A DNA stretch of 64,000 bases from the NCBI GenBank assembly GCA_045106825.1, contig JBGCFH010000036.1:31282-95281 (forward strand), read 5' to 3'. Positions 37,646 to 47,357 of this stretch are shown here, piece by piece (within the stretch, counting starts at the first letter, position 1; each line of letters begins with the position of its first letter). Under the pieces are notes generated by a model. The model was not told the origin of the DNA and searched no databases. It saw only the letters and a list, made by a program, of their open reading frames with translations. The stretch is from CAWVWD01 sp045106825. GTDB lineage: Bacteria > Bacteroidota > Bacteroidia > Chitinophagales > Saprospiraceae. Both the position numbers and the translations under genes were made by a program.

Positions 37646-38314
37646 AATTTCTTAAGTAAAATAATTCCATTTACTGTTACAAATGGATTAGGTTTTTTAA
37701 TTAGTAATTTAGTTTTAAACAACTCTAAACGATGTAAATAATGGAAACATTCTGAATAATAATCCTGCCCAAAAAACTATAATATGTCTCTACAAAACAC
37801 TCTACATCTTTAAATCTTTTGATATTACTTTTTATATGACCAAAACACCATTTGTAATATGATTTAAATTTCTTCTGATACTTCTTATCTCTATTTTGTT
37901 GTAAAAAAACAAGCCTGTCTGTAATAAAACATGGAATCAACAAGTTCATTAACATTAGTAAATTGAACAGCGTAGGAAAAAAATGACATGCTAAACCTCC
38001 TTTACTTAAAGAAATTTGAATATTTTCATAAAAAGATTTAACATTTTTTGTATGTTCTATAACCATGTTTGAAAGAAAAATCATGTTTTTCATTTAATGG
38101 TTTTTCTGTTATATCGTGCAATTCCTTTCGATAAGCATTGTCTGTTTTATCAAGTTCTTCGGAATCAATATCAACCACAAAATAATCTATATTATTTTTG
38201 TTCATAAATTCTGCAAAAATCAAAGGGTTCACACCGCCTCCTGTTTCACATATTTTAGCTATTTTTTCTGTTACGATAAGAAGATGCTTGATGAGAAAAC
38301 GAAATTTTTCTCAT
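37642..38314 (-). pseudogene. Frameshifted class I methyltransferase
   Basis: Reading across three frames gives one methyltransferase. Frame 1 carries motif I, ICETGGGVNPLIFAEF, and then DYFVVDIDSEEL. After a shift near 38071-38082 comes SNMVIEHTKNVKSFYENI. After a second shift at the A-run 37771-37776 comes DYYSECFHYLHRLELF and KKPNPFVTVNGIILLKK, ending at the TGA that overlaps the next gene's ATG. A third shift near 38305 separates the ATG at 38314 from motif I. All three sit in or next to homopolymers. Either the gene has decayed or the assembly has homopolymer errors. Intact, it would be a sugar-modifying methyltransferase of about 220 aa. Confidence 0.75.
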
Positions 38315-38355
38315 GCTAATATATAACTTTCATAATATATCTCTTAGTTTTCATT

Positions 38356-39252
38356 TTAATATCCTAAAATTCTAAAAAAAGGTTTAAACAATAAAAATAA
38401 CCCTTTTTCCAAAAGGTTGAATTTATCGTTTTTCACTACTTCCTGAGATCTTATAATTATTTTACTCTTACGTCTCATTCTATTTCCCGATACTCCTATT
38501 CCTCCTTGGACTTCTATCCCTTGCGATATATTATCAAAAGGTTGCTCATCAATTTCTAAGAAATTAGCAACATCTTTAAATGTTTCTTCTGTCTTTTCAA
38601 TAAAATCTTCATATTTGAGCGAATATATTTTATATCCTTTTTTAGAGCTATAATAGTATTTAACACCCAAATTTACCCAAGTCCAGTTAATCAAAGCTCG
38701 TATTGTTCCTCCTTTCAAGATTGCTTTTTTCCCTTTAACACCCGCTTCTAATAATCTATTTGAACCTTTTTTACCAAGAGAGTATATTACATCTTTAGGA
38801 GAACGAGTAAGATGTATAATTTTTACTTCATAACCTAAGTCTTTCAATAATTTAGGGCGATTAAAAGCATCCATTGCGTTTTTTGATGAATCCACAATAG
38901 TAATATCAGGTAGTCGTTCTGACAGTGTACTCATTAGAAAACTCCATATTTTAAAATACTTTTCACGTTGAATTGATGTCGTACTTTTAAAAGGATTTTG
39001 AACATCGCAGGTTATATTATGCGCTTCTTCTAATGAAATCCCTACCTCTTTTTGGTATAGTTCTAAGATGTCATCCCAGATAGGTGCAAGTGTTTCTTTT
39101 TTATTCCATTCTTCAAACAAATACTTTATTTCACCTACTCCTTCAAGCTCAGGATGAGAACTAAGTATTGTATCAAGAAGGGTAGATCCACTTCGACCAT
39201 ATCCTGCTACATAAATAATTCTTTTTCGTTTAGAGGTATTCATTAATATCAA
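38356..39252 (-). CDS. Sulfotransferase family protein 3
   Basis: 298 aa. The PAPS loop is IIYVAGYGRSGSTLLDTIL (about 12-30), followed by LEGVGEIKYLF. The 3'-phosphate-binding element is VKIIHLTRSPKDVIYSLGKK. A basic stretch GNRMRRKSKII lies near the C-terminus. The longest frame starts at 39252; a second ATG at 39243 (MNTSKRK) leaves a smaller overlap with the preceding gene and is equally plausible. It resembles the gene at 19005 in its GRSGSTLL/GVERSGSTLL loop more than the GAxKxGTT type. Confidence 0.87.
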   Translation of the reverse strand: MILMNTSKRKRIIYVAGYGRSGSTLLDTILSSHPELEGVGEIKYLFEEWNKKETLAPIWDDILELYQKEVGISLEEAHNITCDVQNPFKSTTSIQREKYFKIWSFLMSTLSERLPDITIVDSSKNAMDAFNRPKLLKDLGYEVKIIHLTRSPKDVIYSLGKKGSNRLLEAGVKGKKAILKGGTIRALINWTWVNLGVKYYYSSKKGYKIYSLKYEDFIEKTEETFKDVANFLEIDEQPFDNISQGIEVQGGIGVSGNRMRRKSKIIIRSQEVVKNDKFNLLEKGLFLLFKPFFRILGY

Positions 39253-40168
39253 AGGTTTTCATCTTTTCGTGAATCATTTTGGTAATTACTTTTTTATCTT
39301 CTTGTTTTACTTGAACATTATTGATTCTTGGCATCTTAGTAGCAATTGTGTAATCATACTTATCCACATCTAAATTGAGATTTCCTAATAAATAATTAAT
39401 TTCATCTATTGAGTTTCCTACTAATCTCTTATAGGATACATAAATTTTTCTATCCGAAGGAATTTCCTCTAAATCTCTTTTCAACCAATAGTTAGTTGCA
39501 TAATATTGAAAAAAACATACATCTAGCAGCGTTTTGTTTTTCAATTTTTTCCAATTAGGTGGTAAAATAAAAGTCCAGTATTTTCCTGAAAAATCTTGCA
39601 ATTCCAAGTCTGTCATTATAGGATATCCACTTTTATTAAATCGTCCTCTCCTTTTTGTATTTTCACTGGCTCGCCAACCAAAATACAATGACCGAATATT
39701 TGATATTGCATCTCTTTCAAGCACTAAATATTTACTATCAGGGAAAATAGTCTCTATTGCTTTCACTCGAACTGCATTCTTAGGTGTTTTTTCCAAAAAA
39801 GAAATAGATGTAGATTTTAAAGGCAAAGAACCAGTACCTATTAGTTCTCCTGCTATTCGCTGAAAAAATCGAGCTCCTTTTCCTTCGTAAACATCAATAT
39901 ATCGTTTTAACTTACTTAAGTAAGCATAATTTACAGCCTTTCGATAAAAATTTCGCCTCAAATTATCAATGTCTTCTTCTTTCATAAAAAGATTTTCTGG
40001 TCTATTTGAAAAAGAAGTAAATAAGGTCGGATGAAGAGGGCCTTCCAAAATTTTATGTGACTCGGCAACTAAATGCCACAAGTCTTTATGCTGACTTAAC
40101 AGGCGAAATAATAGTGTACTACCAGATCTTGGAGCCCCAAGTATTATAAATGTTTTATCCAAACCCAT
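39230..40168 (-). CDS. Sulfotransferase family protein 4
   Basis: 312 aa. The PAPS loop is TFIILGAPRSGSTLLFRLL (about 6-24). The 3'-phosphate-binding segment is SKYLVLERDAISNIRSLYFG, with conserved Arg and Ser. An FLEKTPKNAVRVKAIETIFP block, typical of this sulfotransferase group, precedes it. It overlaps the upstream GT4 by 14 bp and the downstream sulfotransferase by up to 23 bp, making two consecutive sulfotransferase genes. Confidence 0.88.
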   Translation of the reverse strand: MGLDKTFIILGAPRSGSTLLFRLLSQHKDLWHLVAESHKILEGPLHPTLFTSFSNRPENLFMKEEDIDNLRRNFYRKAVNYAYLSKLKRYIDVYEGKGARFFQRIAGELIGTGSLPLKSTSISFLEKTPKNAVRVKAIETIFPDSKYLVLERDAISNIRSLYFGWRASENTKRRGRFNKSGYPIMTDLELQDFSGKYWTFILPPNWKKLKNKTLLDVCFFQYYATNYWLKRDLEEIPSDRKIYVSYKRLVGNSIDEINYLLGNLNLDVDKYDYTIATKMPRINNVQVKQEDKKVITKMIHEKMKTFDINEYL

Positions 40169-41267
40169 AGTAACTTATATATTTTTTAGCAGTTTTTTCA
40201 ATACTATAATCCATTGCAATTTTTAAAGAAATATCTGTTGATACCTTTCGAGTTTCTTCATCTGTACTTAAACTTTCCTTTATAGCTTGAGCAAAGCCAT
40301 TTTTATCTCTAATAGGCACAAAAACCCCAGCAGATTTTACAACTTCCCTTAAAGTAGGAATATCAGTACACACAATTGGCTTACCTGCTGCCATTGCTTC
40401 TACGACAGTGTTACAAAATCCTTCCCATAAAGATGTCATTACAAATACATCAAACTTCGATAAAAATGCATAGACCTCTTCTCTTGATACTGCTCCTGTA
40501 AGAATAACCTTATCTTCAAGTTTCAATTTATGAATTAATTCTTCCAGAATATTTTTCTTATCACCATCTCCAACAATAACTAAATAAGTATTTTGAAAAG
40601 AAATATCTAAAGTTAATTGATGAAAAGCAGTAAGTAATGTTTCATAATTTTTTTGTTCAACAATACGACCAACAGATCCTACTACTTTAATATCTTCTCG
40701 AAGTAATATCTCCGCATTATATTTTTTTGCTGTTCTTAATGTAAGTTTCTGATTATTTATAAATTCAGTATTCACTCCATTGTGTACAATAGTAACTTTA
40801 TTTTTAGTTACCAATTGTTCAATCTTGGAAAAAGATTTATGTGTGTTTTCAGAATTACATAAGATTTTATCCGATAATAATAATATAAAGAAATTAATAA
40901 AACTTTGATAAGGTTTAAAAAAATTATGATTGTTATGCTCAGTTTTTATTAAAATTACGTTTTTCAATACTAAACGAGCTACTACGAAAAAAATGAGTGA
41001 GGATATAGTATGGTGAGCATGAATAACCTCAGGCTGCCACTTTTTTAAAAACTTATACACTGTTTTTACATTAGAAAAAAGGTTTCCTTTTTTGAGTTCC
41101 AGATTTTCTATATCTCTTGTAAAAGGATTTGGGGGATATTTACTATCCTTGTAATAAACTACCGTTTTAATATTATCTTCATATTTATGTAACTCAGCCG
41201 CTACTTCTAATGGAATAGAAGTTGTGGCATCTAAGTTAACAACATAAACAACTCTTGTCTTTTTCAT
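40155..41267 (-). CDS. Glycosyltransferase family 4
   Basis: 370 aa. The N-terminal domain contains HAHHTISSLIFFVVARL and ILIKTEHNNHNFF, the HAH and TEH motifs common in GT4. The C-terminal domain has VVGSVGRIVEQKNYETLL and the EX7E motif EGFCNTVVEAMAAGKPIVCT. It lies between sulfotransferase genes with 14-bp and 3-bp junctions, so sugar addition and sulfation genes are interleaved. Confidence 0.92.
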   Translation of the reverse strand: MKKTRVVYVVNLDATTSIPLEVAAELHKYEDNIKTVVYYKDSKYPPNPFTRDIENLELKKGNLFSNVKTVYKFLKKWQPEVIHAHHTISSLIFFVVARLVLKNVILIKTEHNNHNFFKPYQSFINFFILLLSDKILCNSENTHKSFSKIEQLVTKNKVTIVHNGVNTEFINNQKLTLRTAKKYNAEILLREDIKVVGSVGRIVEQKNYETLLTAFHQLTLDISFQNTYLVIVGDGDKKNILEELIHKLKLEDKVILTGAVSREEVYAFLSKFDVFVMTSLWEGFCNTVVEAMAAGKPIVCTDIPTLREVVKSAGVFVPIRDKNGFAQAIKESLSTDEETRKVSTDISLKIAMDYSIEKTAKKYISYYGFG

Positions 41268-41270
41268 ATT

Positions 41271-42122
41271 CTACCTAATTAACCAATCCGAAAAGTCTCG
41301 ATTGAAATATACTTTTAAGGCATTAACTTCTTCTGAATAAATAGATTTTAGTAAATCAAATTCTTCCTCTGTTATATTTGGCTTTTCTTTTACACGATTA
41401 TTAAACTGCTTCGCTTTTCTGAATAGTAACTTTCTTACAGAACGCCCCAATATATTTTTAAGCATTTTCTTTACTAAAGAATTTCCTTTAGTGAAATCTA
41501 ATAAAATATTTTGATAAATTTTGCTTTTAGGTACTACTGCTTGATTTTTTAGTGACATTTCAGTCTCTTCTACCTCAACATTAAGAAAATTATATACCTT
41601 TTCCAGCTCTGATTTACTATTCTCTTTGAAATCTTCTAATACAAAAAAAAGTAATTGATCACCTTGAAAGTGTTTTAATAATTTTTTTATTTGTAAACTA
41701 TAACATCCTTCTCTTATCAAATAATTTTTTGGATTATCAGGGGTTTCTAATTCATCTTTTAAAGCTTCAATGAATGTTCTATGTTCTATCCCACCTCTTT
41801 TTCGAAACCAAAAATGCGAATGTGCCCTCTTTATTGGGTTTCTAATTATATATATAATTTTTATATCAGGTATTGTAGACTTAATTCTTTCTATCCCTTG
41901 AGCGGAGGAGATATAATGAGGAGTAGCATCTCCAATCAATGGAGAATTTTCTTCAAAAAAAGATTTATACCAATCTAAACCTTTTTTCCAATTCTCATCA
42001 TTATTAAAAAAGCCAACTTCTTTAATAGAAGGAATAAATATATCCTTATGATGAGATAAAGTAATAGCGAGTGAGGTTGTTCCACATTTTGGAGCACCGC
42101 CTATTATAAAGTTTGGTAACAT
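41271..42122 (-). CDS. Sulfotransferase family protein 5
   Basis: 283 aa, Sulfotransfer_1 (heparan-sulfate-like) type. The PAPS loop is NFIIGGAPKCGTTSLAITL (4-22), followed by IPSIKEVGFFNND. The 3'-phosphate-binding segment is IKIIYIIRNPIKRAHSHFWF. The C-terminus ends VNALKVYFNRDFSDWL, the family end. It directly follows the flippase gene without a gap. Confidence 0.92.
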   Translation of the reverse strand: MLPNFIIGGAPKCGTTSLAITLSHHKDIFIPSIKEVGFFNNDENWKKGLDWYKSFFEENSPLIGDATPHYISSAQGIERIKSTIPDIKIIYIIRNPIKRAHSHFWFRKRGGIEHRTFIEALKDELETPDNPKNYLIREGCYSLQIKKLLKHFQGDQLLFFVLEDFKENSKSELEKVYNFLNVEVEETEMSLKNQAVVPKSKIYQNILLDFTKGNSLVKKMLKNILGRSVRKLLFRKAKQFNNRVKEKPNITEEEFDLLKSIYSEEVNALKVYFNRDFSDWLIR

Positions 42123-43601
42123 TTAAAAAATTTTCGATTTTAGCTTTAAAAAGAAAAGCTTTTCATTACTTGTGAAAAAATTTAATTTGTACAAGGCAAT
42201 TAAATAAAATCCCCCAAAAAAAAGACTACACATAACTACAACAAAAAAATAATTTGCTATATCATACTGTTTTATTCCAGTTCCAATCAGTAAAATACAA
42301 ATAAGCACGGCAAGTAATTTAAAAAACATTACGAGATTGAACTTTATAGCAATTTGCTTTTTTGTCAGCACCACAAAGATAATACTACCTAAAGTATAAC
42401 TTATCAAAGTAGAAATCGCAGCTCCTAATAACTGTAACTTTGGAATGAGTACAATATTGGATATAATATTTATCCCTCCAATAATCAACCAGAAAAATCC
42501 AAAATTTGATTTTTTATTTAAAGCGGAAAGAACACTATTCAATAATTGCATAAATCCATAAGCTGCTATCCCAATGGTAACAACCTTCATGACAATAATT
42601 CCTTCTAAAAAATCTTTATTACTCATTGCTATCAATAATACATCAGCAAATAAATAATTAATAAGAATAAAAAAAAGTGCTCCTGTAGCGTATAGTTTTA
42701 ATAAAGTATTTAAGCGTTTTTCAATTGTACTAAAGTCTCCTTTTGAAACTAAAAGTGAAAAATCAGGAAGTAAAACTTGTGTTATGGGTCGAACTAACAG
42801 CAATGCCACGCTACCTAATACATATGCCCCCGAATAAATACCCACACTTCTTATATCTAAGAAATATAATATTAAATACCTATCACTAAGAGCTGTAAGC
42901 CAAATCCCCAAGCTACCTACTAATAATGGAATACCAAACTTTAAATATTTTTTCACTAATTTAAAGTGAGGATTAACAAACCGATATCCTAATTTAATAT
43001 GAACTTTGTAAAGAAAAATCATTAACCAACTAAACTCAGTCAAAATAAAAAATCCTATTATAAACTCTATCTTTTTAAAAAATAGAATACTACAAGATAA
43101 AACCAATATTTTGGTTAAGTGCCTAAGTGAACTATATATAGATAATAATTTGTTTAGTCGTTGTCCTCTAAGAAAATTGCTATATTCATTTAATAACGTT
43201 TCTATTGGTAAAAAAAAAACAATAAGAATAGCAAGCTGTTCAAAACCACTTTGTCCAAATATCCATAAGCTAAAGTCTTCTCTAAATAAAAAGAAGACAC
43301 TACTTACTAAAAGGGCTAAAATAATCACAAAAGAAATAACACTACTAAACTCTCTCTCAATTATTTCATGTTCAATATTTTTAGTTAAATATTTTTTTAG
43401 TCCTGTCCCGACATTTAAAGAAGTCAACCGAAGGAAAAATGTTGTAGTAACACTAAATTGCTGCCATACTCCATATAAAACACTACCCATAACTTTTGAT
43501 ATTAAGGGTAACAGAATATAAGACGAAAACTTAGCTACCAAAGGCGGCAAAGCAGAAAACAATATATCAATCGCAAATTTAACACTACTTTGTTTTTTCA
43601 T
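42123..43601 (-). CDS. wzx: Oligosaccharide flippase (Wzx-like)
   Basis: 492 aa with about 12-14 membrane helices, MOP-superfamily polysaccharide transporter. The N-terminal PPLVAKFSSYILLPLISKVM and Gly-containing helices are typical, as is the WQQFSVTTTFF loop. It flips undecaprenyl-linked repeat units to the periplasm. With the Wzy-like gene next to it and Wza/Wzc at the head of the locus, a Wzx/Wzy-dependent pathway is indicated, separate from the Wzm/Wzt pair on the other strand. Confidence 0.9.
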   Translation of the reverse strand: MKKQSSVKFAIDILFSALPPLVAKFSSYILLPLISKVMGSVLYGVWQQFSVTTTFFLRLTSLNVGTGLKKYLTKNIEHEIIEREFSSVISFVIILALLVSSVFFLFREDFSLWIFGQSGFEQLAILIVFFLPIETLLNEYSNFLRGQRLNKLLSIYSSLRHLTKILVLSCSILFFKKIEFIIGFFILTEFSWLMIFLYKVHIKLGYRFVNPHFKLVKKYLKFGIPLLVGSLGIWLTALSDRYLILYFLDIRSVGIYSGAYVLGSVALLLVRPITQVLLPDFSLLVSKGDFSTIEKRLNTLLKLYATGALFFILINYLFADVLLIAMSNKDFLEGIIVMKVVTIGIAAYGFMQLLNSVLSALNKKSNFGFFWLIIGGINIISNIVLIPKLQLLGAAISTLISYTLGSIIFVVLTKKQIAIKFNLVMFFKLLAVLICILLIGTGIKQYDIANYFFVVVMCSLFFGGFYLIALYKLNFFTSNEKLFFLKLKSKIF

Positions 43602-44859
43602 TTATTTGTCTATAAATTAAGTAATCTCCATATTGATAACCTGTTATCATGCCTAATGGCAATGCTAAGAAAAATTTGTTAGTAGCTCCTCCTCCTAAAA
43701 AAATATTGATAATAGCACCATAGAATAATAAACCTAATATTGTCAATAGTTCAACTTGTTGTGCTTTTGTACTTTTTCTTCTCCTAATATTAATTTTTTT
43801 CGCCCTTTGAAATGCAATTATCCACAATAAAACATACATAAATAATGCAGGAAGTCCGTTTTCTACAGCAATACGCATATATTCATTATGAGATCCGTGC
43901 GCCTTTTTTTCTCCTAACTTAAAAGCAACTTTTTCATTTTCTTCTTTAAATTTATCCGTACCTATTCCAAATATCGGATTTTCTTTAATATTCTGAAATG
44001 AAAAAGCGAAAAGGTACATTCTTGCAGCATTACTTTGACTCCCTACTTCTTCTGTCTCTCTATCCTCTAAAGAAAATTTAGAAAATGCAGTGACAGTATC
44101 TCCAAACTGATCTACTAAAATTTCAGAACCCGCAAAAGCTCCACCTACAACAAGAGTTCCTAAAGATAATCCGACAACCGTTAGTACGCTATACATTCGC
44201 ATGACTTTAAATTTATAGCCAAAAAACCGAAATAAGAAGTAAGTGATTCCGAGTACCCCAAATAAAAAAGCAAACCAACACTTTCTCTCAAGCGAAAAAA
44301 TTAGAAAAATTAGAGAAACGTAAAAAGCCGATGTATACTTACTATAATAAAAATTTTTTACAAAAAGCAGTAATGTAACTACTCCAAAAAGATATTTAGG
44401 TTCATTTAAAGCTTTATAGCCTACAATCCTACCATTTCCGATATGCCATAAGACCGTATAAGCTATAATCAAAACAACAGTCCAATAAAAGAATTTTAGA
44501 AATACGGCTCGAGCTTTGGGTGAATGAAAAATACCATAGATAAGATACAAGAAAATAATAAACTCTACTTGTTGAAAAAATTCCTTACCAAAGGACGACG
44601 GATTAAGAACTAACCCATTAAAAGTAACATATAATGCTAATATTATATATATAAGATTCAATTTATTGGAAAAAAAGCTCTTCAAAAGAGATTTTTTATT
44701 AAAAAAAATCGAAGCTATAAAAACGCAAAGAACAAATAGAAAATCAAATGGGCGAAGAACAAATCCCACTTTAATTTCGATAGGTAAAAATAATATACCT
44801 GAGGCTATTCCAACAAGTTTAGCAAGAAGTGTAACATCTATCTTATATTTTTTCGCCAT
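43585..44859 (-). CDS. Polysaccharide polymerase/ligase (Wzy/WaaL-like)
   Basis: 424 aa, about 10-12 membrane helices with a large loop in the second half. The loop contains NPIFGIGTDKFKEENE and AHGSHNEYMRIAVENGLPA, the O-antigen ligase/polymerase signature (G.G...F, H(S)HNEYL). Position next to wzx favours a polymerase. It overlaps wzx by 17 bp and the upstream sulfotransferase by 22 bp. Confidence 0.88.
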   Translation of the reverse strand: MAKKYKIDVTLLAKLVGIASGILFLPIEIKVGFVLRPFDFLFVLCVFIASIFFNKKSLLKSFFSNKLNLIYIILALYVTFNGLVLNPSSFGKEFFQQVEFIIFLYLIYGIFHSPKARAVFLKFFYWTVVLIIAYTVLWHIGNGRIVGYKALNEPKYLFGVVTLLLFVKNFYYSKYTSAFYVSLIFLIFSLERKCWFAFLFGVLGITYFLFRFFGYKFKVMRMYSVLTVVGLSLGTLVVGGAFAGSEILVDQFGDTVTAFSKFSLEDRETEEVGSQSNAARMYLFAFSFQNIKENPIFGIGTDKFKEENEKVAFKLGEKKAHGSHNEYMRIAVENGLPALFMYVLLWIIAFQRAKKINIRRRKSTKAQQVELLTILGLLFYGAIINIFLGGGATNKFFLALPLGMITGYQYGDYLIYRQINEKTK

Positions 44860-45728
44860 TTCTCTAAGTTCAAACCTGTCAATAATTCTAATTTAACTAT
44901 ATCTTCTCGATAATAATCTCTCAATATATCATGTACTTCTTTATCCATTGGAGGGTAAGCCTCTTGTTTAGTATTCCAGCTTTTAAGCTTTTGAGTCCAC
45001 CCCATTTTTTTTATCTTATCTAAAAAAACATTGGTGATATTGTTCCTCCTCAAAAACTTCGCTGTGTTAGAAATCAATTTAAAAATAAAAAAACTTCTCG
45101 GTTTTGACGCCGCATAACTTTTTTTACTCATTTCTTGTTTTTTCTTCTCAAAAAAGCCTTCAAAAGGAACTCCTATAAAATTGGAAATTTTCCTAAGATT
45201 AACATCTTGATTTAAGAAAAAATCATCAAATTCAAAACCCATGATTTGATCAGGCGGAAACAGATTGTAATATTTCTTTAATTGTTTATAATATAAACCT
45301 CTTTGTATTACACGAATTTCCTTATCTAAAACTACTTTTTCAAAACTTGTTTTGATGTGATTTTTTCTAAAAGCCATCCAATAGTGAGAATATGCTCGCT
45401 TTATCGGATTTCTAAGGATAAAAATAATTTTCACATCAGGAATACTCTTATGAATTCGTTCAGCTGCCAAATCATCACATATATACATTGGTGTTACTTC
45501 GCCAACTGCACTTTCGCCATTGTATCCTTTAAAAAAACTATTGTACCAATTCCAACCTAATTGATAATTATCAATATTCTCTAAGTTTGAGTTTTTCTTA
45601 TTAAAAAAGTGAGTTTCTTTAGTTAAAGGCACATACACATCCGGATGTAAATTTAATTGATTATAAAGCCAAGTAGTTCCAGATTTTTCGGCACCAATGA
45701 CTAAAAAAGTAGGCTTTTTATGATTCAT
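44838..45728 (-). CDS. Sulfotransferase family protein 6
   Basis: 296 aa from the chosen start at 45728 (MNHKKPTFLVIGAEK); the longer open frame from 45770 would add 14 residues not typical of the family. The PAPS loop is FLVIGAEKSGTTWLYNQL, followed by VPLTKETHFFNKK. The 3'-phosphate-binding segment is VKIIFILRNPIKRAYSHYWM. The C-terminus ends TGLNLEKW. It is most like the gene at 41271 among the seven. A 37-codon remnant lies just upstream. Confidence 0.92.
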   Translation of the reverse strand: MNHKKPTFLVIGAEKSGTTWLYNQLNLHPDVYVPLTKETHFFNKKNSNLENIDNYQLGWNWYNSFFKGYNGESAVGEVTPMYICDDLAAERIHKSIPDVKIIFILRNPIKRAYSHYWMAFRKNHIKTSFEKVVLDKEIRVIQRGLYYKQLKKYYNLFPPDQIMGFEFDDFFLNQDVNLRKISNFIGVPFEGFFEKKKQEMSKKSYAASKPRSFFIFKLISNTAKFLRRNNITNVFLDKIKKMGWTQKLKSWNTKQEAYPPMDKEVHDILRDYYREDIVKLELLTGLNLEKWRKNIR

Positions 45729-45732
45729 ATCC

Positions 45733-45846
45733 TCAAATATTAGGTGATTTTTTATCTTCCAATAATTCACTTAATTCAAATACTTCTTTCCTGAACTGTT
45801 TCTTTAGTTCTTCCTTAAAAAATATGTCTTTTCCTGAAAGAACCAT
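45733..45846 (-). pseudogene. Possible sulfotransferase C-terminal remnant (37 codons)
   Basis: A short frame reads MVLSGKDIFFKEELKKQF, then RKEVFELSELLEDKK, and ends 4 bp before the sulfotransferase start. The pattern (Leu/Phe-rich helix, F+.EV.EL..LL) resembles the last helix of Sulfotransfer_1 proteins. It could be the tail of a deleted upstream copy, or a small leader peptide. The remaining ~240 bp to the next gene hold no extension of it. Confidence 0.35.
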
Positions 45847-46085
45847 TTCTTTTTATCTAATTTATAGAGTATTTATATTATAAAATCTTTTTATTGTATA
45901 TATGGTGATGTAAATTAGTTTTACACATTAATTTTTTGACTTATCTTAACAGTATATCCAGTTTCAGAAAAACCCTAATAGTAATATCATTAGACTTAGC
46001 ATCCCAACAACCAATAACATTTTTCATCTTTTCGATGAAATTTCAATTACTATTATGTGTAGTTTTTTAATCATATACTTACTAA
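45847..46085. other. Spacer, no gene seen
   Basis: Together with the remnant this is a ~315-bp break between the 46086 gene and the sulfotransferase at 44838-45728. It is the longest gap in the middle of the minus-strand locus. No terminator-like stem was found. A promoter here is possible but I could not point to one. Confidence 0.4.
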
Positions 46086-47357
46086 TTATAAAAATTGCCT
46101 AAGCAACTCCTCTTTAGATTTTATGTAATACTCACTTACATATTCCGTATGAGATTCAGCCCATTTTGTGTATTGCAACAAATTATTATTATTCAAAAAT
46201 GCTTTTATATTATTTTCTACTAAAAAATTTATTCCTTTCAAATCGACACTAATACTATTTTTCGAATATGCAAATTTATGTATATTTTCTTGAGCGATTT
46301 TATCAATAATTTCGGCAGTTCTAAAACAAGATTTTCCATCTAATTTCCCAAATTTTTGTTCCAAAAAGTCACGATGTTCATTAAAAGAACTATTGGTAGA
46401 GGGCGAGTTAATAAACTTAGATAATTCATCAAGTGTTGAAATATGATTTTTGCATGCTTTAAGATGCATATAACCTTCAATATCTTTGGTTCTTAGGTCT
46501 GTAAAAATACTTACTGTTGGTACATCCGCTATCCATGCTTCTAAAATCGAAGAACTCAGCCTTGTAACATATCTATCACAATTCACAATCCATTGTCCAA
46601 TAGATCCACTCGTATTATAGAATACATTCTCATATTCCTCATTACTTAATCCTTGTATTTCTTTTATTTTCTCCAAAGGTGCACCTGGATGAGGTCGTAA
46701 AATAAAGCTAACATTAGGATTTTCCTTAGATAATACTTTTAACCATTCACTTAAACGGTGAAACGCTATCCAACTTTTATCAATATATTCCTGTGTTTTT
46801 AGTCCTCTGTCAAGTGCTTTTTTTATTCTATCAGGCTTAAATAATATTGCATAATCATAAGCAAATAAAATCCACTTCGTATTATAAGGAATACCAAAAT
46901 CCTTACTTAGTTGTTTTTTTGACTTAAAAAACGTATTCTTTAAATCCTCATCTAAATAAGCATCATATCTCGTTACGCCAACAGTATGAACATTAATATT
47001 CGGATTAATTACTTTAGCCCGTTCTTCATAAATATCTCCCCATGCGAAAAAATGATTAGACAATTGTAATTGTAAAATATGTGGATTCTGTTTTTTATCT
47101 AACAATTGATTTTGCTCTTGATAAGAATTTAGAAGTATTGCCTTACAATTTACACTCTCAAAAAATCGAAGTATCTTCTCCGTCATCCAAGGAAGATAAA
47201 TAATATCCGGCTTGAAGTTAATCACATTCCCTTTCAAAAAACTACCGCTTAAAGAAACTTTAACTTCATGTCCCATCTTTTTCAGATATTCTCCGATAAC
47301 TATAAGGGAGTCTAAAGAGCGATTAGCATGCTGTTCTATTAGTAAAATTTTTGCCAT
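46086..47357 (-). CDS. Surface carbohydrate biosynthesis protein (GT-B-like)
   Basis: 423 aa. It starts KILLIEQHANRSLDSLIVIG and has a GT-B-like layout, with VSFILRPHPGAPLEKIKE in the C-terminal half, the RPHP motif seen in capsule and teichoic-acid type transferases, and SSILEAWIADVPTVSI. This fits the family named surface carbohydrate biosynthesis protein, whose members sit beside nonulosonic-acid genes. It might transfer the nonulosonate made by the genes upstream, but this is inference. It overlaps the upstream sulfotransferase stop by one base. Confidence 0.75.
   Translation of the reverse strand: MAKILLIEQHANRSLDSLIVIGEYLKKMGHEVKVSLSGSFLKGNVINFKPDIIYLPWMTEKILRFFESVNCKAILLNSYQEQNQLLDKKQNPHILQLQLSNHFFAWGDIYEERAKVINPNINVHTVGVTRYDAYLDEDLKNTFFKSKKQLSKDFGIPYNTKWILFAYDYAILFKPDRIKKALDRGLKTQEYIDKSWIAFHRLSEWLKVLSKENPNVSFILRPHPGAPLEKIKEIQGLSNEEYENVFYNTSGSIGQWIVNCDRYVTRLSSSILEAWIADVPTVSIFTDLRTKDIEGYMHLKACKNHISTLDELSKFINSPSTNSSFNEHRDFLEQKFGKLDGKSCFRTAEIIDKIAQENIHKFAYSKNSISVDLKGINFLVENNIKAFLNNNNLLQYTKWAESHTEYVSEYYIKSKEELLRQFL

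Noticed and set aside
45729..45770. Upstream start of the sulfotransferase (adds 14 residues)
   Set aside because: The family normally begins a few residues before the PAPS loop, and the extra residues overlap the remnant frame; the ATG at 45728 fits better.
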